Assembly (NCBI GenBank): GCA_025456225.1
Contig: JALOLB010000015.1
Location: forward strand, 1-37,847
DNA: 37,847 nucleotides
Reading direction: 5' to 3'
Source: Thermoanaerobaculaceae bacterium
GTDB taxonomy: Bacteria > Acidobacteriota > Thermoanaerobaculia > Thermoanaerobaculales > Thermoanaerobaculaceae
The notes under the pieces are model-generated. The model did no database searches. It saw only the letters and a program-made list of their open reading frames with translations, and was not told the origin of the DNA. The position numbers were made by a program, and so were the translations under genes. Of the stretch, positions 17,140 through 25,900 are shown piece by piece. Numbering within the stretch: position 1 is the first letter of the stretch; the number at the start of each line of letters is the position of its first letter.

Positions 17140-18330
17140 GTGCGGATCTGCGTGCTCACCGATGTCTACCCTGTCGAGACCGAGACGTTCGTCTACGAGC
17201 CGGTCCGCTGGCTCCGCGAGCGCGGCCACGAGGTCGCGGTCGTGGCCCACCATCGAGGGTCGCTGCCCCCTCCGGACCCGCCCGAGCGCCCCTCACGGGT
17301 CACGGGGCTACCGCGCCTCCGGAAGCTGCTGGCGATCACGGCGGCACCGTGCCAGTCCGCGCTCCATGCCGCTCGTGCGCTGCGCCTCGTCCGGCCGGGG
17401 CTGACACGGAGCGAGCTCGCCTTCCGGGCCGCGCTGCCGGAGGTGCGCCGCGCGGACTGCCTCGTTGCCCACTTCGGGACGGTCGGAGTCGAGTGGCTTC
17501 CGGTGGCAGTGGTCGTCCGGCGCCCGCTCTGCGTCTTCTTTCACGGGTACGATGCGACGCAGGTCACCCACGAGCAGCCCGGGATCTACGACCGGCTGTT
17601 CGCCTCCGGCGCCGGCATCCTCACGAACAGCGAGTTCCTGAGGAGGCGGCTCGTCGGCTACGGCGCGCCCACCGAGCGGCTCGCGATCGTCCGGCTCGCG
17701 GCGGCGCCGCAGTTCCACGCGGCGTCTCGGGAGCCGGCATCCCCGGAGAGGATCCTGCTCTCGATCGCGCGGCTGGTGCCGAAGAAGGGCATCGAGGATT
17801 CGATCGCCGCTTTCGCGCGCGCCCAGGGCTCCCTTCGCGGCGCGTGGCGCTACGAGATCATCGGCGACGGCCCGCTGCGCGCGGAGCTGGCGGCGGTGGC
17901 CGAATCGGCGGGCGTCGGGGGGCTGGTGCGGTTTCGCGGGGTCGTCTCCCGCGCGGCGACCCTCGAAGCGCTCTGCCGCGCCTCGGTCTTCGTCCTTGCC
18001 AGCAAGCCCGCACCGAACGGCGATGCCGACGGGACGCCGGTGAGCGTGATCGAGGCGGCGGCGGTCGGCGTGCCCGTGGTCTCGACGGTGCAGGCCGGGA
18101 TCCCGGAGATACTCCCCCGGGAGGCCGTGGCGGAGGGCTTCCTCGTCCCGCCGGGTGACGTTGCCGGCCTCGCGGACGCGCTCGCGCGCCTCGGGACGAG
18201 CGATCAGCTCAGGCAGCGGTGGGGTGCCGCGTGCCGCGCCCACGCCTCCGCGAACCACACGCCAGCCGCGCACATCGAGGACCTCCTCGCGGCCGTCGCG
18301 GCTGCGACGCGCCCGCCGTCGCTGACATGA
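17140..18330 (+). CDS. glycosyltransferase family 4 protein
   Basis: RICVLTDVYPVETETFVYEPVRWLRERGHEVAVV...ILLSIARLVPKKGIEDSIAAFA...GDADGTPVSVIEAAAVGVPVVST; GTG start. Confidence 0.92.
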   Translation: MRICVLTDVYPVETETFVYEPVRWLRERGHEVAVVAHHRGSLPPPDPPERPSRVTGLPRLRKLLAITAAPCQSALHAARALRLVRPGLTRSELAFRAALPEVRRADCLVAHFGTVGVEWLPVAVVVRRPLCVFFHGYDATQVTHEQPGIYDRLFASGAGILTNSEFLRRRLVGYGAPTERLAIVRLAAAPQFHAASREPASPERILLSIARLVPKKGIEDSIAAFARAQGSLRGAWRYEIIGDGPLRAELAAVAESAGVGGLVRFRGVVSRAATLEALCRASVFVLASKPAPNGDADGTPVSVIEAAAVGVPVVSTVQAGIPEILPREAVAEGFLVPPGDVAGLADALARLGTSDQLRQRWGAACRAHASANHTPAAHIEDLLAAVAAATRPPSLT

Positions 18331-18466
18331 CACACCGTCACGGAGCCGGGGCCTCGACGGTGCCCGGCGCGAGCACCGGCGAACCGTAGCCACGACCATC
18401 ACGTGGATGTGTTGACAGCGGAGCGAGCAGGCCCACGCTCGCGACCGGGAAGGCAGGCGAACAAAG

Positions 18467-18496
18467 GCCCGGGGACTGGAAAGCTCGTCCCCGGGC
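18467..18496 (-). terminator. hairpin GCCCGGGGAC-N10-GTCCCCGGGC
   Basis: Perfect 10-bp stem downstream of the small minus-strand gene. Confidence 0.55.
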
Positions 18497-18521
18497 GACT
18501 TCAGTGCTGCAGCCTGCTGAC

Positions 18522-18743
18522 TCAGGGCTTGCGGGCGTAGGCGGGGGACGGGGTGTGCGCTCCCATCTCGCCGGAGACGACGAGGACAGGCCATCGCGTG
18601 AAGCAGGCCTGACAGACGAGACGGACGGGCGAGAAGGCGTTGTCAGCCACCTCGCCCTCCACGAGCATCCCGTGTTCCGTCCGGAGGCAGACACTGCACT
18701 GGCCGCTGCGCTGGCTGTCGAGGCGCCAAACCGGTCCGCTCAT
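18522..18743 (-). CDS. small zinc-ribbon-like protein (CxxC...CxxC)
   Basis: MSGPVWRLDSQRSGQCSVCLRTEHGMLVEGEVADNAFSPVRLVCQACFTRW; 40 nt after the ssb stop. Confidence 0.55.
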   Translation of the reverse strand: MSGPVWRLDSQRSGQCSVCLRTEHGMLVEGEVADNAFSPVRLVCQACFTRWPVLVVSGEMGAHTPSPAYARKP

Positions 18744-18783
18744 GCCGTCCTCCGGATCCCGCACGACATCGTATGCACCGGTG

Positions 18784-19197
18784 TCAGAACGGCACGTCGC
18801 TGCCCTCGTCGTCGGGCGGGAAGTCGGGCGGTTCGGCGGGACCCCGGTCGGCGGCTCCATCGCCCTGGGGACGAGGCCCCACGAGCTGGATGTTCTGGGC
18901 GCGGACCTCGGTGAAGTACCGGCGGTTGCCCTTCTCGTCGTCGTAGGTGCGGGTGCGCATCGTGCCCTCGATGAACACCGTGCGCCCCTTGGCCAGGTAC
19001 TGGGCGCAGAACTCCGCCTGCTTGGCGAAGGTCACGATGTTGAACCACTCGGTGTGCTCCTGCTTCTGGCCGTTCTTGTCCTTCCAGACCTCGTTGGTGG
19101 CCACCGAGAACTTGGCGACTGCGAGGCCTCCGGGCGTCTGCCGGAGCTCGACGTCGCGACCGACGTTTCCGAGAATCAGGATTCTGTGAAAGCTCAT
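18784..19197 (-). CDS. ssb: single-stranded DNA-binding protein
   Basis: ILILGNVGRDVELRQTPGGLAVAKFSVATNE...WFNIVTFAKQAE...GRTVFIEGTMRTRTYDD; acidic tip DDEGSDVPF. Confidence 0.96.
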   Translation of the reverse strand: MSFHRILILGNVGRDVELRQTPGGLAVAKFSVATNEVWKDKNGQKQEHTEWFNIVTFAKQAEFCAQYLAKGRTVFIEGTMRTRTYDDEKGNRRYFTEVRAQNIQLVGPRPQGDGAADRGPAEPPDFPPDDEGSDVPF

Positions 19198-19277
19198 GGT
19201 TTCCTCCCGGCGTGAACGGGAGCCCAGAGTAGCAAAGCCCGGGGCGGAAATCGAGAGTGGATGCCTTCGCCCGTGAG

Positions 19278-19543
19278 CTCACAGCGTGTGAGGAAATCGC
19301 CAGCGAGCGATTGGTCAGCCGGTGAAGGTCCTCACGGCGTCAACCTGGACGTGGACGTGGTCGTGGACGTGGACCCGGTTTCGTGCGTCGGGACGCTGTG
19401 AGGCATTCAGTAGTTGCATCAGGTGTTTCGGTGACGGCCTTGCGGTGAACGTCAGGTTCGCAGCACATCTGTCCACGTCCACGTTGCCAGCGGGCACGAT
19501 CGGCGCCCCGAACGTCCTCGCGGCATGGGTTCACACCCTCTCA
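19278..19543. repeat. rhyming-repeat locus D: 6-bp word GGACGT tandem with distal inverted copy; possible non-autonomous element
   Basis: GGACGT/GGACGT/GGTCGT/GGACGT/GGACCC at 19347-19376; perfect 13-bp inverted match 19362-19374 / 19471-19483; 63-nt block 19481-19543 shared with 29169-29231; CTCACAGCGTGTGAG palindrome at 19278-19292. Outer limits are inferred. Confidence 0.6.
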
Positions 19544-20011
19544 GCTCGCGTCCCTGGCAGGTAGGCACTCGAGGTGGGATCGAAACGTCTCGTTGAACAG
19601 CGCTCCGGGCCGTCGCGCCTGCAGGCGGGCCACGGCGTCCTTCCCGGACATGCCCAGCTCGACCAGCACCAGGCCCGCCACCAGCGCCGAGCGGTTGAAC
19701 CCCATCCCGCAGTGGCTCAGCACCCGGTGGCCGTCCCGCACCAGGCCGGCGGCCAGGCTCGCGACGGCGCGCAGCTTGGCAAGGTCCGGGAGATCCTCGT
19801 CCAGGATTGGGAAGTAGACGTAGAGAACCTGGTTCGGCACCGTCGGCACGCCGATGTCGAGGCCTCCCTCGAGGTCGATGACGACGTCGATTCCCCGGGC
19901 AGCGACCGGTCCCCATGCGTGGATGGCGGGGGAGATGAAGAGGGTCTCGTGGTCGTCCACGGGGACCGGGCCCCCCAGAACCTTGCAGACCTCAAGCTCG
20001 ATCGTGCTCAT
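19541..20011 (-). CDS. dual-specificity/tyrosine phosphatase-like protein
   Basis: VLSHCGMGFNRSALVAGLVL (HCx5RS); WPD-type region not assessed. Confidence 0.85.
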   Translation of the reverse strand: MSTIELEVCKVLGGPVPVDDHETLFISPAIHAWGPVAARGIDVVIDLEGGLDIGVPTVPNQVLYVYFPILDEDLPDLAKLRAVASLAAGLVRDGHRVLSHCGMGFNRSALVAGLVLVELGMSGKDAVARLQARRPGALFNETFRSHLECLPARDAS

Positions 20012-20069
20012 GTCACCCCACAACCCGGGATGTGGCCGTTCCAGTCCACCCCCCGGTGCCGGAAATGGA

Positions 20070-20097
20070 AGGGACGGGAGCCGGAGCTCCCGTCCCT
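20070..20097 (-). terminator. hairpin AGGGACGGGAG-CCGGAG-CTCCCGTCCCT
   Basis: Perfect 11-bp stem, 6-nt loop, downstream of the M35 gene. Confidence 0.65.
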
Positions 20098-20117
20098 GGT
20101 GAGGCGGCAGCCGCAGC

Positions 20118-21203
20118 CTACGGCTGGTCCTCGGCGAAGTACTCGTGGTTGTCGGCGTTGTTGATGGCCTTGCTGGGGCTCGTCTTGGCGAGGTTCTTGG
20201 CGCCCGTGGCCCCGTACACGTAGTCCTTGGTTCCGGCCACGACGGTGAAGTGGCTGGTCTCGTGGACCAGGGTGCCGGCCTTCGAGTCGCGACCGGTCGC
20301 GGGGGCGGACCAGAAGGCTCTACACAGGTAGACCTTGTAGGGCTGGCTGGGGTAGACGTACGCGTAGGCGCTCTCGGTGCACGAGCAGTCGAAGGTGAAC
20401 GTCTTGCTCGCGAAGGTGCTCTTGAGGTTCGTGAAGTGCGACTTCACGGTGCTGAAGCGGCTGGAGTTGTACGTCCCGAACCAGGTCGTGTAGAGCGTCG
20501 AGCCGGTCGGGTAGCTCACCAGGTGGTTGTAGGACTTGGTGCACATCGTCCCGGCGTTGGCGTGGGCGGTCTGGAGCGCGGTCTTCTGGGAGTTGGAGCA
20601 GGACGTGTAGCCGCCGATCCCGGTGATCCCCATCGCGAAGTCCTCTTCGGGCACCGGGACCTGCAGCTCACGGCCCTCGACGAACAGCGAGATCTGGTTC
20701 GACGAGACGATGCCGAGCTCCTCGCCCTGGACCACCGCCTGGGTTTCCATCGCGAACGGGTCGGCGGGGCTCTCGTCGAGGACCGCGCGGTAGCGGATCG
20801 AGTAGTTGCCGGTCACGGACATGTCGTACACCGAGGACAGGTCGATGACAGCCGAGACCGTCTCGCCCGCGCCGATCTCGACGTAGTCGCTCTCGGTCGG
20901 GGCGGCCCACTTCACGAGGCGTCCGGTGTAGGCGACGGGCTCGCCATCCCGGGTGACCACGAAGAGGTCGTTGCTGACGCCCCGCAGTGGCGTGAGCCAG
21001 TGCAGCACTCGCACGCTCGCCTCGCTCCGGTTGGTGAGGGCGAAGGTCACGGCCACCTCGTCGGTCATCGTGAACGATGCCTGGTCTACCTCGATGCTGC
21101 TGCTCAGGGCCGGTCCTTGGGTCGCTCCCGCGAACGCCTGCGCGCCGGCCAGCAACGCAGCCGTCACCACTGCCAACACCACCAACTTCACGCTGTGCTT
21201 CAT
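20118..21203 (-). CDS. secreted M35/LysN-type aspzincin metalloendopeptidase
   Basis: Signal peptide; HETSHF (HExxH) followed by GTKDYVYG (GTxDxxYG); NADNHEYFAE; SD AGGAGG upstream of ATG. Confidence 0.85.
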   Translation of the reverse strand: MKHSVKLVVLAVVTAALLAGAQAFAGATQGPALSSSIEVDQASFTMTDEVAVTFALTNRSEASVRVLHWLTPLRGVSNDLFVVTRDGEPVAYTGRLVKWAAPTESDYVEIGAGETVSAVIDLSSVYDMSVTGNYSIRYRAVLDESPADPFAMETQAVVQGEELGIVSSNQISLFVEGRELQVPVPEEDFAMGITGIGGYTSCSNSQKTALQTAHANAGTMCTKSYNHLVSYPTGSTLYTTWFGTYNSSRFSTVKSHFTNLKSTFASKTFTFDCSCTESAYAYVYPSQPYKVYLCRAFWSAPATGRDSKAGTLVHETSHFTVVAGTKDYVYGATGAKNLAKTSPSKAINNADNHEYFAEDQP

Positions 21204-21432
21204 GATCCCTCCTCCTGTCAAACGTGCCTGCACCCCTGGCAGGCCAACGGGTGTGCACCTCTTGGTTGGGCGTCAGGACGGGTCGCCACGTAAAGCTCGG
21301 GAGCTGTCCCGGGGCCGATTGCGCATCCCGCGTGGGACGGAATACTCACCTTCCGGGTTCCCTGGGAGCTCGTGGCCTCTCCCCCTTGCTCTGCTCCGGC
21401 GGTTGTTCCGCCGAACCGTGATCTTGGTGATC

Positions 21433-21461
21433 GTTCTAGAGGCGAATCGGGTCGTTGTCAA
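21433..21461 (-). promoter_or_regulatory. candidate sigma70 promoter TTGACA-N17-TAGAAC
   Basis: -35 at 21461-21456, spacer 21455-21439, -10 at 21438-21433; implies an about 220-nt 5' leader for the M35 gene. Confidence 0.55.
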
Positions 21462-21636
21462 GTGGTTGTTCGGATGTGGCGCCCTGATCCCCTGATTCGA
21501 CATCCGCGACTCGAGGTCCCGGTTCGGATTCGTCGCTTTGTCGGGTCGTGTCCGGTTCGCGCCGAAGATTCGTCACCCGGGCTCTTCCGGCCTGTCGAGC
21601 GCCCGGCGCGCCGCCGCGGCGCCCGCTCCGCGCGGG

Positions 21637-22734
21637 CTACTCGAAGAGGTCGAGCTGGAGCAGGGTCGCGGGCACGAGGGTGGAGGTCGAGACGCCCAGC
21701 AGGCGGACGCGCCGGTCGCCGGCCGGCGTGTGACGCAGGAGGCCGCGGGCGAGCGCCGCGATGCGCCGCGGTCGCTGGGTCGGGATGCCGAAGGTGCGCG
21801 ACCTGGTGAGGGTCGTGAAGTCGTCGAGGCGGACCTTGACCGTCACCGTGCAGGCGGCGAGCTGGCGGCGCTCGAGGCCGTCCGCCACCTCCTCGGCCAT
21901 GCGGCCCAGCTCCTCGTCCATCTGCTGGAGGTCCTGCAGGTCGCGGGGGTACGTGGTCTCCGTGCCCAGGCTCTTGCGCTCGTGCTGCGTCTCCACCGGG
22001 CGCTCGTCGACGCCGCGTGCAAAGGCGTGGAGCATTCGTCCGTGGCTCTTGAAGCGCTCCAGGAGGCGCTCCAGCGGCTGGGCACGGAGCTCGGCCACCG
22101 TGGTGATCCCCATGTCCCGCAGCGCGCCCTCGGTGGCCGGGCCGACCCCGTGCAGCCGCCGCACCGGCAGGAGGTCCAGGAACGCCTGGACGCGTGAGGG
22201 CGGCACCACGGTGAGGCCGTCGGGCTTGTGGAAGTCGGAGGCGATCTTGGCCACGAGCATGTTGGGGCCGACGCCCACGGAGACCGTCAGCCGGCGCTCC
22301 TCCCGGACCCGCCGCCGGATGTCCTGGGCGATGGCGGTGGCGCTGGGGAAGCGGCCCAGGTGATCGGTGACATCCAGGTATGCCTCGTCGAGGGACACGG
22401 TCTCCACCAGCGGCGTGTACTCGTGGTAGATGGCGAAGATCCGGTCGGACTCCCGCCGGTAGCTCGGGAAGTCGGGCCGCAGGAAGACGGCGTGCGGGCA
22501 GAGCCGGTAGGCGTGGGCCGCCGCCATCGCCGAGTGAATGCCGAACTTGCGGGCCTCGTAGCTGGCCGACGCCACCACCCCCCGGCTGTCCGGGCTCCCA
22601 CCCACCACCACGGGTCGCCCCACCAGCGTCGGGTCGTCCCGCATGTGCACCGCGGGGTAGTAGCAATCCATGTCGCAGTGCAGGATGCGCCGCACGCGCT
22701 CCGACTCGCTCACGTCGGGATTGTACGGCGGCAT
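21637..22734 (-). CDS. dinB: DNA polymerase IV (Y-family)
   Basis: DMDCYYPAVHMRDDP, SLDEAYLDVTD, SVGVGPNMLVAKIASDFHKPDGLTVV; C-terminal clamp-binding-like QLDLF. Confidence 0.94.
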   Translation of the reverse strand: MPPYNPDVSESERVRRILHCDMDCYYPAVHMRDDPTLVGRPVVVGGSPDSRGVVASASYEARKFGIHSAMAAAHAYRLCPHAVFLRPDFPSYRRESDRIFAIYHEYTPLVETVSLDEAYLDVTDHLGRFPSATAIAQDIRRRVREERRLTVSVGVGPNMLVAKIASDFHKPDGLTVVPPSRVQAFLDLLPVRRLHGVGPATEGALRDMGITTVAELRAQPLERLLERFKSHGRMLHAFARGVDERPVETQHERKSLGTETTYPRDLQDLQQMDEELGRMAEEVADGLERRQLAACTVTVKVRLDDFTTLTRSRTFGIPTQRPRRIAALARGLLRHTPAGDRRVRLLGVSTSTLVPATLLQLDLFE

Positions 22735-22930
22735 GACGAGAGGAGCGCTCAGCCGGAGGCGCGATCGAGGCGGGCCAGATAGGCGTCCAGCACCTCAGGG
22801 GCCAGCTCGTGCAGTCGGACTCGCGCCGCCACTGCAGCCTCGAAATCCTGCCGACGAAGCGCCGCTCGCTCCCGTGTGGCGGCCGGTGGTCACCGGCCGT
22901 CCCGGGTGGGAGGGGGCCACCGCCCGCCCC

Positions 22931-22948
22931 GGCCGATGGCCATCGGCC
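22931..22948 (-). terminator. palindrome GGCCGATGGCCATCGGCC next to A2M stop
   Basis: Perfect 18-nt palindrome adjoining the stop at 22950; second stem GGCCGGTG-GT-CACCGGCC at 22881-22898. Confidence 0.45.
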
Positions 22949-22949
22949 G

Positions 22950-25900
22950 CTACTCGGTGCCGTTGATCGTCATCACGAAGCCCGTCGAGTACGCGTTGAA
23001 CTCGGGGGCGTACATCGACTGCACCGTGGCCGGGCCGATGCGGAAGGTGCCGGCCATGTTGGCCCGGAGGCGGTACTTGAAGGTGTACTCGCCGACCGGG
23101 AGCGACTCGAAGAAGAAGTTGGACCCGGAGTCGCGGATCTCCTCGTACCAGCCGATGCCCAGGTTCCACTTGAACCCCGAGCGCGGGTTCTCCGGCTCGA
23201 GCCCGGCCGCCCGCGGGTCGCGCAGGTGCACGTACTCCGCCTCGTGCTTGCTGCGCAGGGAGATCTGCACCTCGATCTGGTCGCCGACGGCGATCGGCGT
23301 GCCCTCGGCGAGCGGGCGGAGCACCCACTCCCGGCCGTCCATCTCGCGCCGGAAGTACGTGCGGGACACCTGGAAGAAGTCGCCGCGCTCGGCGTCGGGG
23401 AGCTGCTCGGTGGAGAACTGCCAGGTGGCCGAGGCGAAGGCGAATCCCTTCGAGGTCTTCTCGACCGTGACCTCGGCGGTCTGGGGTCCGACCTTCTCAC
23501 CTGGGATGACCACCTGGTTCTTCTTGCCCTCGTACCGGTCGGGGTCAAAGACGAATGTGGTGGTCTGCGGTCCCACCTGCACCGTCATGTCCTCCCTGAT
23601 GCCCAGGGTCTTCTCCGCCTTCATGTAGTGGACGAGGGCGTAGATGACCTCGGCGGTGGCGCGGGTCGACTTCCACTGGTTGAGCTTCTTGTTGAGGAGC
23701 AGCCACTGCACCAGGCCGTCCCGCCGCGAGTCCTTCGGCGAGAGCTCCATCAGGGTGCGGAGCGCGAAGGCGTGGCTCTCGATGGTGTCGTTGTACCAGA
23801 GCCAGGAGCGGTCCTCGGGGGCCCAGAAGGTGCCCTCGTCCTGGGTCGACTTCGCCGAGTCCATGACCGAGTCCCACACCAGTATCGCGTCCTTCGGGCG
23901 GTCCATGCGCTGCAGGGTGAGGGCGAGGTAGCCCTTGAGGTACGGCGAGTGCCGCTTCCAGTGCTTGAAGGAGAACGCGAGGATCTCCTTCCGCTCGTCG
24001 AGCGTCAGGGCGCCGCCGGTCCAGGAGTCGTCGGGGTAGGCGGTGGCGACGTAGTTGAGGAACGTCAGCACCTCCCAGCAGCAGTCGTCCTTCATCATGC
24101 CGCGCCAGGTCTCCCGGTAGTGCTTCGCGAGATACTGCCAACCCTTCTGCACCATCTCCTTCGGCACGTCGATGCCGAACTCGGTGGCCCTGGCGAAGCC
24201 GTGCATGAGGTAGAGCGTCATGTACGGCGAGGGCGGTCCGCCCTCCCACCAGGGGAAGCCGCCGATCGAGGTCTGCGCCTTCTGGAGCTTGGCGAGCGCC
24301 CCGTCGCGGTTCGCCTTCGCGACGCGCGGGTCGAGGACGTTGACGGATCCCTCGCCGGCATCCTTGCCGCCCTTTGCCTGCACGAGCCACGGCGTCTCCT
24401 CGAGCGCCATGCGGCGGTTGGGGTCGGCGGCGTCGAAGGTCTCGAGCACGGTTTCGCGCCTCGCCATCTGCTCGGCCATCCTGGCGACCGCCGGGTAGTC
24501 CTGGTAGACCGACGAGACGATGCCGGTGGAGAGGAAGCGGTTGAGGGTCTGCTCGGTGCACTCGTACGGGTAATTGACGAGGTAGGGGAGCGCCGCCAGG
24601 ACCTGGTAGAAGAGCTGGGCGTCGACGGTCACGACCATCTGCTCGTTGACGAGGGTGGGGTCGCCGCCCTTCATCAGGTCCTCGAAGCGCATGACGCGGC
24701 GGTCGGCGTTGCGCAGCGTGACGAAGCGCGACTGGGCAAGGTGCATGCGGGAGGGCAGCACCGGCAGCGGACGCAGCTCGCCGTCGGAGAGGTCCCCGGC
24801 TGAGGCCACGACCTTGAACGCCACCTGACCGACGCGCTTTGGCGCCGTGAGGTCGAACGCGAGGTTGGTCCCGCCGCCGGCCTTGACCGTGAAGGGGCGC
24901 ACGGCGTCGGAGGGCTTGAGTCCGAAGTCGGCGAGCAGGCTCTGGTTGGTGTCGGGGTCGAGGATCTCGAAGGCGAGGCGGCCGGAGAGGTCCGTCTCGC
25001 CTGCGTTGTTGACGACGACCTTCATCACCGCCCGGTCGCCCTCGCGGAGGAACCGCGGCACGTACGGTCGGACCATGAGGTCCTTCACCGAGCGCGCCTC
25101 CTTGTGGAGGGCGCCGGAGCGCAGGTCGCGGGTCACGGCGTGCACCCAGACGTTCCACGAGGTCACCGAGTCGGGTACGGTGAACTCGATCGACGCCGTC
25201 CCGTCCGGCCCCGTGAGCAGGTGCGGCTGCCAGAAGGCAGTCTCCGCAAAGTCCGACCGCAGCTCGGCGGCCGGTGCCTCGGGTGCGGCCGTGCGGGCCT
25301 CCTCCTCCTTGTCCTCGCCGGCGGCCCGCCCTGGGGCCGCGTAGGCCAACTGGGAGCTCACGGACAGGGCGTCCATCGACATGGCCGCCATGGGCGCCGG
25401 CGGCGGCGCGGACTCTGCCACCACGCCGCCCGCAGTCCCGAACGCCATCTTGCGCATGCGGCGGCCGGGGCCGCCCTGACCGTACCCCGAGAAGAAGACC
25501 AGCCGGTCCCCGCGCAGCACCGGCGGAGACGGCAGGCCCGGGAACGAGGTGTCCTCGAACCCCTGGGCACTGGCCTGGGCGAGATTCGGCTGCACCCACA
25601 CCGGCTGTATCCGGTACGGGTAGACCGAGAGCGGGCTCGGGGGGGTGTGCGGCGCGAAGACGTCGAGGCTGCGGTCGTACATGTAGGCCAGCAGCTCGGC
25701 CGCGCCGACCTCGGCCGGCTTGCCGTCGGAGGTCTTGACCTGCACCCGCCAGGTCTCGTGGCCCTTCGGCCGCATCCGGTCGCGGAACGTCGCGAACGTC
25801 ACGTCGAGCTGCCGGTCGTCCCACGGCACGTGGACCGGCTGGCTCCCGGAGAGCACCTGGTAGTCGCGGGCCGCCACCACCTGGACCATGAACCCGCCCC

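Noticed and set aside
11208-17159. 1983-aa minus ORF spanning PP2C, the TPR kinase and a glycosyltransferase
   Set aside because: Only the C-terminal 424 aa (PP2C) is real; the rest is antisense to well-supported plus-strand genes and reflects high GC with few stops.
22745-22895. Short minus ORF fragment ...RAALRRQDFEAAVAARVRLHELAPEVLDAYLARLDRASG
   Set aside because: Coding-like but no start codon after the upstream TGA apart from an internal GTG; too short to support.
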